Assembly (NCBI GenBank): GCA_021793575.1
Contig: JAJYSM010000018.1
Span: 1 to 53,884, forward strand
Direction: 5' to 3'
Origin: Pseudomonadota bacterium
Lineage (GTDB): Bacteria; Pseudomonadota; Gammaproteobacteria; Xanthomonadales; Rhodanobacteraceae
DNA length: 53,884 bases
This document shows, in pieces, positions 17,513-26,939 of this stretch. Every line of letters starts with the position of its first letter. Position 1 is the stretch's first letter. The position numbers and the translations under genes are program-made. The notes below the pieces were generated by a model, which was not told the DNA's origin, ran no database searches, and was given only the letters and a program-made list of their open reading frames with translations.

Positions 17513-19228
17513 TCAATCGGGCTTTTGCGGGCTGCCGCCGGGCGCGTCAGGGGCGGGCAGGATGCGCGTGGGCAGCCCGATATCTGTAGCCGCGGTCGCG
17601 GCGCGGGCGGACTTCGGCGGCTTGCCCTGGCGCGCCTGCAGTGCGCTGTTCATCAGGTTGAAGGCGGCAAACAGCCGACCCAGTTCGTCCCGGCGCACCA
17701 GCCGGATGCGGTGATGCGTATCGCCGCGCGCCACCCGCAGCATCGCGTCGGCGAGCACGTCCAGCAGGCTCAGCAGACGGCGGAACAGCCAGTAGGCCGA
17801 ACCGACCACCGCCACCAGCGTCAGCACCAGCACGGTGGCGATCACCCACAGCGTGGTTTTCTGGGCGGCGCGCAGCGGCGCGTTGCTGACGCCCAGGCGA
17901 AGCTCGCCCACCGCGGCGGTCTGGTAACGGATCGGCACGTCGAACAGCAGCATCTCGCCCGGACTGGCATCGCCGGGCAGGCGGCCACGATAGCTCTCGA
18001 CCTGATCCGGCCCCGGCACCGGCGTGGAGCCGGCCAGCTGCGGCAGACGCTGGCCGACCTCGGCGCGACGGGTACTGCCGACGATGGTGCCGTAGCGATC
18101 GGCGATCGCGAGGTAGTGGATCTGCCGGTTGCGCGACACGTCCTCGACCAGCGCGCGGGTGGCGGCGTGATCGCCCACCAGCAGGTTCTCGGCGGACTCG
18201 CCGGCGATCATGCGCGCCAGCGAGCTGCCGAAATCCAGCGCCAGTCCATTCACGGCGGCGCTCTGCTTGGCGTAGATGGCGGCCAGTCCCAGCAGCAGGG
18301 TGAGGCTGAGGATGGCGCCCAGGATGCTGGCCCAGCGCAGCCGCAGCGAAATGATCCGGGTGGCCAGCGGCTTTTCGTGCAGGCGTTCGTGCTCGCGTCG
18401 GGCCAGGCGCAGGTCGTCGATCACCTCGCTGCCGCGCTGATAGCGCGCCGCGGGCGCCGGCGCCAGCAGCGTCTGCACGATGTCCAGCAGGATCGACGGG
18501 GTGGCCGGATCGCGCGGCTGGATCGATGGCCTGGACAGTCGCTGGCGCTGCAGCAGCAGGCGCTTCACATCGGCGGTTTCCGGCCACGGCAGCTTGCCGC
18601 CGAGCAGCCAGTACAGCATCACGCCGAGCGAGAACAGGTCGCTGCGCCCGTCGGCCGGCTCGCCACGCAGCCGCTCCAGCGCCATGTAGGCCGGGGTACC
18701 GCCGATCTCCGTCGGCATGCCGGGTGTGGCGGACGCGCCGCCGCGTTCGGCGATGCCGAAGTCGCTGACCTTGGCGTGCTGCCAGCCGTCGGTCAGCATG
18801 ATGTTCTCAGGCTTGATGTCGTAGTGGACGACGCCCTGCGCATGCGCGTAGTCGAGCGCCGCAGCGATCTGTTCGGCCAGCTCGATGATCACCGGCAGCG
18901 GCGGAAACCCCTCACGCGCGATGCGGCTGGCCAGCGTCTCGCCGGAGAGCCGCTCCATCGCGATGTAGGAATGGCCGTCGGCGGTCTCGCCGACGTCGAA
19001 GATGGTGACGATGTGCGGATGGGTGAGGTGGCCGGCCGCGCGCGCCTCGACCAGAAACCGGCGGCGGTACCCTGGATCGGCGGCGACCTCGCGGCGCAGG
19101 CACTTGATCGCCACCTGGCGCTCGATCTGCGGGTCGAAGCCGGCGAAGACGACGGCCATCGCGCCTTCGCCGAGCATGTCCTCGATGCGATAGCGGCCAA
19201 TCTGCGGCGGTATGGCGGGTTCGCTCAC
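17513..19228 (-). CDS. membrane Ser/Thr protein kinase with periplasmic sensor and HAMP
   Basis: About 571 residues from GTG 19228 (GTG 19264 would add 12 and overlap the FHA gene). The N-terminal Hanks kinase domain (about 12-275) shows LGEGAMAVVF, VAIKCL with the ATP-binding Lys, VVHYDIKPENIML in the catalytic loop and SDFGIAE for metal binding. The usual HRD is HYD, so it is a non-RD kinase. A membrane helix (299-319), a periplasmic region of about 140 residues, a second helix (460-481) and a HAMP domain (about 482-533, LARVARGD-like RVARGDTHHRI and RRDELGRLFAAFN) follow. This order, kinase first and HAMP last, is unusual. It is 10 bp downstream of the FHA gene. Confidence 0.88.
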   Translation of the reverse strand: MSEPAIPPQIGRYRIEDMLGEGAMAVVFAGFDPQIERQVAIKCLRREVAADPGYRRRFLVEARAAGHLTHPHIVTIFDVGETADGHSYIAMERLSGETLASRIAREGFPPLPVIIELAEQIAAALDYAHAQGVVHYDIKPENIMLTDGWQHAKVSDFGIAERGGASATPGMPTEIGGTPAYMALERLRGEPADGRSDLFSLGVMLYWLLGGKLPWPETADVKRLLLQRQRLSRPSIQPRDPATPSILLDIVQTLLAPAPAARYQRGSEVIDDLRLARREHERLHEKPLATRIISLRLRWASILGAILSLTLLLGLAAIYAKQSAAVNGLALDFGSSLARMIAGESAENLLVGDHAATRALVEDVSRNRQIHYLAIADRYGTIVGSTRRAEVGQRLPQLAGSTPVPGPDQVESYRGRLPGDASPGEMLLFDVPIRYQTAAVGELRLGVSNAPLRAAQKTTLWVIATVLVLTLVAVVGSAYWLFRRLLSLLDVLADAMLRVARGDTHHRIRLVRRDELGRLFAAFNLMNSALQARQGKPPKSARAATAATDIGLPTRILPAPDAPGGSPQKPD

Positions 19229-19238
19229 GGCATGTTCT

Positions 19239-19763
19239 TCAGAGCAGCCACCAGGCCAGCGCACTCAGCGCGAGCACCGCCCACAGCCCCACCGCGACCC
19301 AGCGCAGATGTCCCGTGCCGGCGGCACCGGGCTCGCGGGTCAGGAACACGAACTCGGCCTGGCCGAGCCGGATGCGGTCGCCGTGCTTGAGGGTGGCCTC
19401 GTGGGTGCGCTTGTCGTTCACGAACGTGCCGTTGGTGGACAGCGTGTTCATGATGACGCAGTGCCCCTGCTGGTTGATGATCCACGCGTGCGACGAGGAG
19501 ACGCTGAGGTCGTCGATGATGATGTCGTTGTCGCCGCGCCGGCCGAGCGTCTGCCGGCCCGCACGCAGGAAGTGACGACGGCCATCCAGCCCCGCACTGG
19601 CGCCTTCCAGCACCGGCCGGTCGACACTGGCACGGCCATGGGACAGGGGGCCGGCCTGGTCGGCGTACTGGCGCAGCTCCTCGACGGAAAACAGCCGGGT
19701 GCCCTGCGAGCCGGAGGCTGGCCTGCCGGCAGGGCGCGTCGGGGTTTTGTCGCGACCGTTCAT
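19239..19763 (-). CDS. FHA domain protein with C-terminal membrane anchor
   Basis: A 174-residue protein. The FHA domain (about 64-140) shows LGRRGDNDIIIDDLSVSSSH and LSTNGTFVND, the phosphothreonine-binding loops. A C-terminal helix (VAVGLWAVLALSALAWWLL) anchors it in the membrane. It is the first gene of a two-gene unit with the kinase, and is probably a phospho-substrate or adaptor that brings partners to it. ATG 19763 is chosen over the TTG one codon upstream. TATAGT on the minus strand at 19793-19798 may be its -10 box. Confidence 0.9.
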   Translation of the reverse strand: MNGRDKTPTRPAGRPASGSQGTRLFSVEELRQYADQAGPLSHGRASVDRPVLEGASAGLDGRRHFLRAGRQTLGRRGDNDIIIDDLSVSSSHAWIINQQGHCVIMNTLSTNGTFVNDKRTHEATLKHGDRIRLGQAEFVFLTREPGAAGTGHLRWVAVGLWAVLALSALAWWLL

Positions 19764-19924
19764 CAAGATCCTCGGACGGGAAGTCAGTGGCGCACTATAC
19801 CCAACCGCCCGGTCATGCGAGCGCGAAGACCGGCCGGCCGGGGCGCCACTTCAGCATGCGGCATACGCGGCACTCGTCACGGCGCGCCCTGCACCAGGCC
19901 TGGGGGGCGGAGCAAAAACCGCGG
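19764..19924. other. intergenic region upstream of the FHA gene
   Basis: A 161-bp region between hemW (end) and the FHA gene (start), both on the minus strand. It contains the probable FHA promoter (TATAGT at 19793-19798, minus strand). I see no gene or clear terminator. Confidence 0.4.
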
Positions 19925-21103
19925 TCACGCGAGAAAGCCGGCGATCACGTCGTTGAGGAAGCGCTGGCCCAGCGCGGTGGTGTGCAGCCGTTGCGGATCG
20001 TCGCGCAGCCAACCGCGCCGGCGCGCGTCGGCCAGCTTGGCGGCGATGGATTCGACGCCCAGCCCGGTGCGCCCGGCGAACTCGGCCAGCGGCACGCCAT
20101 CGACCAGCCGCAGCGCATTCAGCATGTACTCGAACGGCAGCTCGGCCGCGCCGACCACGCTGTCGCCGCCGATCCGCGCCGCGCCGCCGACGGCTTCCAG
20201 GTAGGCACGCGGATGGCGGGTTTTCCAGCGCCGATGCACGCGGCCGGTGCCGGCGTCGCTGAGCTTGCCGTGCGCGCCGGCACCGATGCCGAGGTAGTCG
20301 CCAAACTGCCAGTAGTTGAGATTGTGCGCGCAGCGCCGAGCGGGCTGCGCATAGGCGGAGATTTCGTACTGGGCGTAGCCGGCACTGGCGAGCCGGGCCT
20401 CGCAGGCCTCCTGCATCGCCCAGGCGTGGTCGTCGTCCGGCAGCGGCGGCGGGTTGGCGGCGAACGCGGTGTTCGGCTCCAGCGTCAGCTGGTAGTGCGA
20501 AACGTGCGTGGGCGCCAGCGCCAGCGCGCGTTCCACGTCGGCCAGCGCGCCGTCCAGCGTCTGTTGCGGCAGCGCGTACATCAGGTCCAGGTTGATGTTG
20601 GCGTAGCCGGCGTCCTGCGCCGACTTCACCGCCGCCTCGGCCTCAATCGACGAATGGATGCGGCCGAGTCGACGCAGCTTGTCGTCGTCGAAGCTCTGCA
20701 CGCCGAACGAGATGCGGTTGACGCCCGCCGCCAGATAGCCGTCGAAACGGCCGTGCTCGACGGTGCCGGGGTTGGTCTCCAGGGTGATCTCGCAGCCGTC
20801 GACAAAGGGCAATCGTTCGCGCACGCCGTCAAGCAGGCGGGCGATCAGCTCCGGCGCGAACAGGCTCGGCGTGCCGCCGCCGAAAAACACGCTGACGATC
20901 GGCCGGCCTTGCAGCGCGGCCGCGAAGTCGCGGTGGTCGGCATCCAGGTCGGCCAGCAGGTGCTCGATGTACGCGGCATACGGCGGCGGCTCGCTGCGCA
21001 GCCCGTGCGAGTTGAAGTCGCAGTACGGGCACTTCTTCACGCACCACGGCATGTGGATGTAGAGCGACAGCGGCGGTGCGATCAGGGGCATCGGATCAGG
21101 CAT
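19925..21103 (-). CDS. hemW: HemW, radical SAM haem chaperone (HemN-like)
   Basis: A radical SAM protein that binds haem and transfers it to targets; it was long annotated as oxygen-independent coproporphyrinogen oxidase-like. The CxxxCxxC cluster lies in MPWCVKKCPYCDFNSHG near residue 21. FFGGGTPSL, LETNPGTVE, GVNRISFGVQSF and HNLNYWQFGDYLGIGAGAHG follow as in HemW. ATG 21103 overlaps the rdgB stop by 8 bp; ATG 21091 is also possible. The rdgB-hemW pairing is conserved in gammaproteobacteria. Confidence 0.92.
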   Translation of the reverse strand: MPDPMPLIAPPLSLYIHMPWCVKKCPYCDFNSHGLRSEPPPYAAYIEHLLADLDADHRDFAAALQGRPIVSVFFGGGTPSLFAPELIARLLDGVRERLPFVDGCEITLETNPGTVEHGRFDGYLAAGVNRISFGVQSFDDDKLRRLGRIHSSIEAEAAVKSAQDAGYANINLDLMYALPQQTLDGALADVERALALAPTHVSHYQLTLEPNTAFAANPPPLPDDDHAWAMQEACEARLASAGYAQYEISAYAQPARRCAHNLNYWQFGDYLGIGAGAHGKLSDAGTGRVHRRWKTRHPRAYLEAVGGAARIGGDSVVGAAELPFEYMLNALRLVDGVPLAEFAGRTGLGVESIAAKLADARRRGWLRDDPQRLHTTALGQRFLNDVIAGFLA

Positions 21104-21698
21104 GCTGCGAAGCAAGCTTCGCATGCAGCTGCGCCAGCGCCTGGGCGCGGTGGCTGAGCCGGTTTTTCAGCGCCGGGTCGAGCTCGGCGGCGCTGAGCGG
21201 GTGGCCGTGCGGCAGGAACAACGGGTCGTAGCCGAAGCCGCGATCGCCGCGGGGTGCGGTCAGCACGTGGCCGTGCCAGCGGCCTTCGGCGATCAGCGGC
21301 GCCGGGTCCGCCGCATCACGCAGCAGCACCAGCACGCAGATGAAAAAGGCGCGGCGCTGCTCTGCCGGCACGCCGTCGAGTTCGCGCAGCAGGCGGGCGT
21401 TGTTGGCGGCGCTGTCGCCGTGCGTGCCGGCATAGCGCGCCGAGTACAGGCCGGGCGCGCCGTGCAGGTGCGCCACGCACAGGCCGGAGTCGTCGGCCAG
21501 CGCCGGCAGGCCGGTGACGCGGGCGGCGTGGCGCGCCTTGAGCAGGGCGTTCTCGACGAAGCTGAGGCCGGTTTCCTCGATGTCCTGCACGCCCAGTTCG
21601 CCCTGTGCCACCACGTCCAGAGCGCTGTCAGCCAGCAGGTGATGCAACTCGGTCAGCTTGCCGCGGTTGCCGCTGGCCAGCACGATGCGTTGGGTCAT
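21096..21698 (-). CDS. rdgB: dITP/XTP pyrophosphatase (Ham1/RdgB)
   Basis: Hydrolyses non-canonical purine triphosphates (dITP, XTP) to monophosphates, keeping them out of DNA and RNA; cytosolic. The 200 residues show the substrate loop VLASGNRGKLTEL, TGLSFVENALLKARHAA, the catalytic ADDSGLCV and GFGYDPLFLP near the end. The ATG at 21698 (MTQRIVLAS) matches the family start; the frame extends 28 residues upstream without similarity. It overlaps hemW and lies downstream of a dispersed inverted repeat. Confidence 0.95.
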   Translation of the reverse strand: MTQRIVLASGNRGKLTELHHLLADSALDVVAQGELGVQDIEETGLSFVENALLKARHAARVTGLPALADDSGLCVAHLHGAPGLYSARYAGTHGDSAANNARLLRELDGVPAEQRRAFFICVLVLLRDAADPAPLIAEGRWHGHVLTAPRGDRGFGYDPLFLPHGHPLSAAELDPALKNRLSHRAQALAQLHAKLASQHA

Positions 21699-21725
21699 CT
21701 GACGATTTTCGATGATCCGTTCTTC

Positions 21726-21791
21726 CTGAGCGTAGGCCCGAAGGGCCGAAGTCGAAGGGCGCCATTCGACTCCGCTTCGCAACGCTCAGGG
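21726..21791. repeat. dispersed-type inverted repeat between rph and rdgB
   Basis: Two nested dyads: CCTGAGCGT (21726-21734) with ACGCTCAGG (21783-21791), and AGTCGAA (21751-21757) with TTCGACT (21766-21772). The CTGAGCG...GTCGAAGGGC...TTCGACTCCGCTTCG pattern resembles a repeat scattered through many high-GC proteobacterial genomes. That recognition is from memory; only this copy is in the window. Confidence 0.6.
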
Positions 21792-21851
21792 TGAGCGGCT
21801 GAGGTTTCGGCGCTTGTCTGCCGGGTTGCGCAGTAAATCATCGAGGTCAAC

Positions 21852-22580
<729 letters not shown>

Positions 22581-22673
22581 GGGGAGATTCCTGGCGTCGC
22601 TTGGCCGGATTGGGCAAGGCGGGACGGGAGAGTTTACCATTGCGCTCTTTCCCTCTTGTCCGGACGGCGCCCG

Positions 22674-23534
22674 ATGATCCGCAGCATGACGGCCTACGCC
22701 AGTGCCGAAACCACCGGCCCCACCGGCACGCTGAGCTGCGAGCTGCGCACGGTCAATCATCGCTACCTGGAACTGAGCCCGCGGCTGCCGGAGGATCTGC
22801 GCAACTTCGAGTCGCTGCTGCGCGAGCGCATCGCGGTGAAGCTGTCGCGCGGCAAGCTCGACATCACCGTGCGCCGCACCAGCGATACGCGCAGCGAGGC
22901 GCTGCAGGTCAATCGCACCCTGCTGCTGCGGCTGTCGGAGCTGAATCTGGACATGGCCGCGCTGTTCCCCGGCATGCAGATCGAGTTCACCGAGCTGCTG
23001 CGCTTTCCCGGCGTGCTGCAGCAGTCGGCCGGCGATCCCGAATCGCAGCAGGCGGGGCTGTTCGACGTGCTCGACCGCGCGCTCGACGCGCTCACCGCCA
23101 CCCGCGAGCGCGAGGGCGAGAAGCTGGCGCAGATCCTGCGCGACAAGCTTGACGGCATCGAGCGGGTGGTGGCCGAGGTGCGCGGCTGGATGCCGCAGAT
23201 CCGCACCGCCCTGCGCGCCCGGCTGGAGGCGCGGCTGGCCGATCTGAAGCAGCCGCTGGAGCCGGGCCGGCTGGAGCAGGAGCTGGTGCTGCAGATCACC
23301 CGCACCGATGTCGACGAAGAGCTCGACCGGCTCAGCACGCACATCGGCGAAACCCGCCGCGTGCTGGGGCTGGAGGAGCCGGTCGGGCGCCGGCTGGATT
23401 TCCTGATGCAGGAGTTCAACCGCGAGGCGAACACGCTGGGCTCCAAGTCGGTCGATGCGCGCAGCACGAATGCCGCGGTCGAGCTGAAGGTGCTGATCGA
23501 GCAGATGCGCGAACAGGTGCAGAACATCGAATGA
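22674..23534 (+). CDS. yicC: YicC family endoribonuclease
   Basis: A 286-residue protein of the YicC family; members degrade specific small RNAs. It has the conserved start [12 protein letters not shown] and [18 protein letters not shown] near residue 25. The C-terminal DUF1732 part ([19 protein letters not shown], then [17 protein letters not shown]) ends [11 protein letters not shown]. The ATG at 22674 opens the Met-Ile-Arg-Ser-Met-Thr family start. It is divergent from rph and followed by gmk. Confidence 0.93.
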   Translation: MIRSMTAYASAETTGPTGTLSCELRTVNHRYLELSPRLPEDLRNFESLLRERIAVKLSRGKLDITVRRTSDTRSEALQVNRTLLLRLSELNLDMAALFPGMQIEFTELLRFPGVLQQSAGDPESQQAGLFDVLDRALDALTATREREGEKLAQILRDKLDGIERVVAEVRGWMPQIRTALRARLEARLADLKQPLEPGRLEQELVLQITRTDVDEELDRLSTHIGETRRVLGLEEPVGRRLDFLMQEFNREANTLGSKSVDARSTNAAVELKVLIEQMREQVQNIE

Positions 23535-23558
23535 CGTTGAGCGCCGCGCGAGCTCCGA

Positions 23559-23596
23559 CCCCTCACCCCAACCCTCCCCCCGGCGGGGAGATGGGG
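23559..23596. repeat. CCTCACCCCAACCCTCCCC-type hairpin repeat before gmk
   Basis: A C-rich arm with CTCCCC (23574-23579) and GGGGAG (23585-23590) forms a short hairpin between yicC and gmk. The wording CCTCACCCCAACCCTC next to a G-rich arm resembles an intergenic repeat common in Xanthomonadales; this copy is partly degenerate. Confidence 0.5.
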
Positions 23597-23610
23597 CAAA
23601 GGTGCAACAC

Positions 23611-24246
23611 ATGGCCATGAAAATGGAAGCCGGCACCCTGTTCGTGGTCGCCGCGCCGTCGGGTGCCGGCAAGTCGAGCCTGGTCAATGCGCTGCTGCAG
23701 CGCGAGCCGGCCATCTCGCTGTCGGTGTCGCACACCACGCGGCCGCCGCGGCCGGGCGAGCAGTACGGCCGGCACTACTACTTCGTCGCGCGCGCCGAAT
23801 TCGAGCGCGAGATCGCCGAAGGCATCTTCCTGGAACACGCCGAGGTGCATGGCAACCTCTACGGCACCTCGCGCACCACGGTGCAGGCGCTGCTGGCGCA
23901 GGGGCGCGACGTGCTGCTGGAGATCGACTGGCAGGGCGCCGAGCAGATCCGCCGGGCCAAGCCCGATTGCGTCAGTGTGTTCATCCTGCCGCCGTCGCGG
24001 GCGGAACTCGAGCGCCGGCTGCGCGGCCGCGGCTCCGACAGCGCCGAAGTGATCGAGCGCCGGCTGCGCAATTCGCGCGGCGAAATCGCCCACGCGCACG
24101 CGTTCGACTACATCCTGATCAACGACGCCTTCGAGCAGGCGCTGGACGACCTGCAGGCGATCGTGCGGGCGGTGCGCCAGCGCAGCGCGCTGCAGTGGCG
24201 ACGGCATGAGGCGCTGATCGCCGAGCTGCTGGCGCCCGACGCTTGA
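23611..24246 (+). CDS. gmk: guanylate kinase
   Basis: Phosphorylates GMP to GDP with ATP; cytosolic and essential. The 211 residues include the P-loop [14 protein letters not shown], the GMP-binding [38 protein letters not shown] split over the lid, and [16 protein letters not shown] 23611 is preferred because AAAGG lies 8 bp before it; GTG 23602 and later ATGs are in frame. In other Xanthomonadales rpoZ and spoT follow directly; here the mla genes come between. Confidence 0.95.
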   Translation: MAMKMEAGTLFVVAAPSGAGKSSLVNALLQREPAISLSVSHTTRPPRPGEQYGRHYYFVARAEFEREIAEGIFLEHAEVHGNLYGTSRTTVQALLAQGRDVLLEIDWQGAEQIRRAKPDCVSVFILPPSRAELERRLRGRGSDSAEVIERRLRNSRGEIAHAHAFDYILINDAFEQALDDLQAIVRAVRQRSALQWRRHEALIAELLAPDA

Positions 24247-24365
24247 GCGCACGCCGCGGCGGCCCGCTGCGGGTCTGAGTGGCGGCTGAGCGGGTGCATC
24301 CGCCCGCATGGCCTTCGCGCACCGGTTCGGCTACCTTGAACACTTTCGTCAGACAGTCACCGCCC

Positions 24366-25202
24366 ATGACCGACTCCGCTCGCGCCACGCCCGCTGACAG
24401 CATCCTGGTGCGGGTGCGCGGCCTGACCACGGTGCTCGGCGGCAAGACCATCTTCGACCAGCTGGCGCTGGACATCCCGCGCGGCCGGATCACCGCGATC
24501 ATGGGCCCCAGTGGCACCGGCAAGACCACCTTGCTGAAGCACATCACCGGCCAGATGCGCCCCGACGCGGGCGAGATCCTGGTCAACGGCCAGAACGTGC
24601 CCGACATGTCGCGCGAGGCGCTGTACAAGATGCGCGAAGGCATCGGCTACCTGTTCCAGAATTCGGCGCTGCTGACCGATTTCGATGTCTTCGAGAACGT
24701 GGCGTTTCCGCTGCGCCAGCACACCGCGCTGCCGGAGGTGCTGATCCGCAGCCTGGTGCTGATGAAGCTGCAGGCGGTCGGCCTGCGCGGCGCGGCGCGG
24801 CTGATGCCGCACGAGCTGTCCGGCGGCATGGCGCGGCGGGTGGCGCTGGCGCGCGCGATCGTGTTCGATCCGCAGCTGATCCTGTACGACGAACCGTTCG
24901 TGGGGCTCGATCCGGTGGCGCTGAACCAGGTGCTGAAACTGATCCGCACGCTCAACCAGACTCTTGGCATCACCAGCGTGCTGGTGGCGCATGAGCTGGC
25001 GGCCGTGCAGCAGATTGCCGAACATGTATTCCTGATCGCCAACGGCAAGGTGGTGGCGCAGGGCGATCCGAAAAGCATCGCCGCCGACGGCTCGCCGTGG
25101 ACGCGACAGTTTTTCGGTGGCGAGGCGGACGGCCCGGTGCCGTTCCAGTACCCGGCGGGCGACTACGCCAGCGAACTGGGCTTTGCCGGAGCGGCGAAAT
25201 GA
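24366..25202 (+). CDS. mlaF: MlaF, ABC ATPase for phospholipid transport
   Basis: The cytoplasmic ATPase of the MlaFEDB inner-membrane complex, which moves phospholipids between the outer and inner membranes. The 278 residues show the Walker A GPSGTGKTT, the Q-loop YLFQNSALL, the signature LSGGMARRVALARA, Walker B LILYDEPFVGLD and the switch His in VAHEL. The ATG at 24366 (MTDSARATP) fits. The stop overlaps the mlaE ATG as ATGA. This is the first gene of mlaFEDCB. Confidence 0.95.
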   Translation: MTDSARATPADSILVRVRGLTTVLGGKTIFDQLALDIPRGRITAIMGPSGTGKTTLLKHITGQMRPDAGEILVNGQNVPDMSREALYKMREGIGYLFQNSALLTDFDVFENVAFPLRQHTALPEVLIRSLVLMKLQAVGLRGAARLMPHELSGGMARRVALARAIVFDPQLILYDEPFVGLDPVALNQVLKLIRTLNQTLGITSVLVAHELAAVQQIAEHVFLIANGKVVAQGDPKSIAADGSPWTRQFFGGEADGPVPFQYPAGDYASELGFAGAAK

Positions 25203-25975
25203 ACCAGCGCGCACCCCAGGGCCACAACGTGGTCACCCAGTCACTGGCGCAGATCGGCGGCTGTGGCCTGTTCCTGCTGACCCTGCTGGCGGCGATTCCG
25301 CGCAGCCTGCGCTATTTTCGCGAGACGCTGCGCCAGCTGTGGTTCGTCGGCGCCATGAGCCTGACCATCATCATGGTCTGCGGACTGTTCATCGGCATGG
25401 TGCTGATGCTGCAGTTGTATCACGTGCTGTCAATCTTCGGCGGCACCTCGGCCAGCGGCCTGGTGGTGGCGCTGGCGGTGTATCGCGAGTTGGGGCCGGT
25501 AGTTACCGCGCTGCTGTTCGCCGGCCGCGCGGGCACCTCGATCACCGCCGAGATCGGCCTGATGCGCGCCACCGACCAGATCGACGCGATGGAGATGATG
25601 GCAGTCGATCCGATCGCCTACGTCGCCACGCCGCGTTTCCTGGCCGGGCTGATCGCGATGCCGCTGCTGGCTTGCGTGTTCTGCGCGATGGCGATTTTCG
25701 GTGGCCATCTGGTGGGCGTCACCTGGCTGGGAATCGACAACGGCACGTTCTGGTCGAACATGACCGCGGTGGTCGACGTGCATACCGACATCGTCAACGG
25801 CGTACTGCTGAAGAGCCTCGCGTTCGGCGCAGTGGTGACGCTGATCGCGGTGTACCAGGGCTTCACCACACCGCCGACCAGCGAGGGCGTGGCCTATGCC
25901 ACCACCCGCACCGTGGTGGCTTCGTCGATCGCCATTCTGGCGCTGGACTTCGTGCTCACCGCGTTCCTGATGTGA
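25199..25975 (+). CDS. mlaE: MlaE, phospholipid transport permease
   Basis: The membrane permease of the Mla ABC system. The 258 residues have five or six hydrophobic segments. The family-typical VGAMSLTIIMVCGLFIGMVL and the conserved core ELGPVVTALLFAGRAGTSIT, then AEIGLMRATDQIDAMEMMAV, are present. It is coupled to mlaF by an ATGA overlap. mlaD follows 63 bp later. Confidence 0.95.
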   Translation: MNQRAPQGHNVVTQSLAQIGGCGLFLLTLLAAIPRSLRYFRETLRQLWFVGAMSLTIIMVCGLFIGMVLMLQLYHVLSIFGGTSASGLVVALAVYRELGPVVTALLFAGRAGTSITAEIGLMRATDQIDAMEMMAVDPIAYVATPRFLAGLIAMPLLACVFCAMAIFGGHLVGVTWLGIDNGTFWSNMTAVVDVHTDIVNGVLLKSLAFGAVVTLIAVYQGFTTPPTSEGVAYATTRTVVASSIAILALDFVLTAFLM

Positions 25976-26038
25976 TGATGGCACCAGGCTGACAGCTACC
26001 ATGAATGTATCAATCATTTTCGCCATGAGGATCGTGCC

Positions 26039-26914
26039 GTGAGCCAACCGAGAAGTTCGTATGCCATTGGCACCGGCCTGTTCATCGTGCTCGGCTTTGC
26101 CGCGCTCGCCTACCTGGCCACCCAGACCAGTTCGGTGGCCAATGTGCATCAGGGCGCCAGCTACACCATCGACACCCACTTCTCCAACATCGGCCAGCTG
26201 AAGGAGCGCGCGCCGGTGAAGATCGCCGGCGTGCGCGTGGGTCAGGTGCGCTCGATCACGCTGGAGCCGGGCCAGGAAGTGGCAGATGTGAAGCTGGCGA
26301 TCGACAAGAGCTACGACCGGATTCCACTCGATTCGGTGGCCGCCATCTACACCAGCGGCCTGCTCGGCGACCAGTACATCGGCATCCAGTACGGCAGCTC
26401 AAAGAAGCTCGTGGCTCCCGGCGGCACGCTGACGCTGACCAAGCCGGCGCAGCAGTTGGAGGAGATGCTGGGCAAGTTCTTCGGCGCCGGCGGCGTGGCC
26501 GACAATCTCGGCGGCACCTATGTGGTGACGGCGGACTTCACCAATGTTGGCGCGCTCACGGTGGGCGCGCCGGTGAAGATGGCCGGCGTGCCGATCGGCA
26601 CCGTGCAGTCGGTGGTCGCCGATCCGGTCAAGCTGGACGCCAAGGTCACCATGGCGATCGACAAGCGCTACAACCAGATTCCGGACGATTCCGCCGCAGC
26701 CATATTCACCAGCGGTTTGATTGGCACCCAGTATGTTGCGATCCAGCCTGGCGGTTCGCCGACCGCGCTGAAGAACGGCGACGAGATGATCCTGACCCAG
26801 TCCGCGATGCAGCTGGAGGATCTGATCGGCAAGTTCCTGGTCAACGGTTCGCCCGGCGACAAAAAAGACGCCGGCAACGGCAAGCCATCCGCACCCCCCG
26901 CCGGCAAGCAGTAG
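26039..26914 (+). CDS. mlaD: MlaD-like protein with two tandem MCE units
   Basis: The periplasmic, inner-membrane-anchored lipid-binding subunit of the Mla system. The GTG start gives 291 residues; single-MCE MlaD proteins are usually about 150-185. After one N-terminal helix (about 10-27) there are two copies of one roughly 110-residue unit: 42-149 and 161-270. Each has an APVK(I/M)AGV segment, a YxxIPxDS segment, TSGL(L/I)GxQY and a closing QLE(E/D)(M/L)(L/I)GKF. The copies are about half identical by hand alignment, so this is an internal duplication. The tail is Pro/Gly/Lys-rich. It could stack two MCE rings. Confidence 0.9.
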   Translation: MSQPRSSYAIGTGLFIVLGFAALAYLATQTSSVANVHQGASYTIDTHFSNIGQLKERAPVKIAGVRVGQVRSITLEPGQEVADVKLAIDKSYDRIPLDSVAAIYTSGLLGDQYIGIQYGSSKKLVAPGGTLTLTKPAQQLEEMLGKFFGAGGVADNLGGTYVVTADFTNVGALTVGAPVKMAGVPIGTVQSVVADPVKLDAKVTMAIDKRYNQIPDDSAAAIFTSGLIGTQYVAIQPGGSPTALKNGDEMILTQSAMQLEDLIGKFLVNGSPGDKKDAGNGKPSAPPAGKQ

Positions 26915-26939
26915 GCCGGTTTCGCTGAAGGAGTTACCC

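Noticed and set aside
15650-19763. Type VI secretion regulatory locus (PpkA/PppA/Fha)
   Set aside because: No Tss structural gene is in the window, and the LysM lipoprotein is not part of that set.
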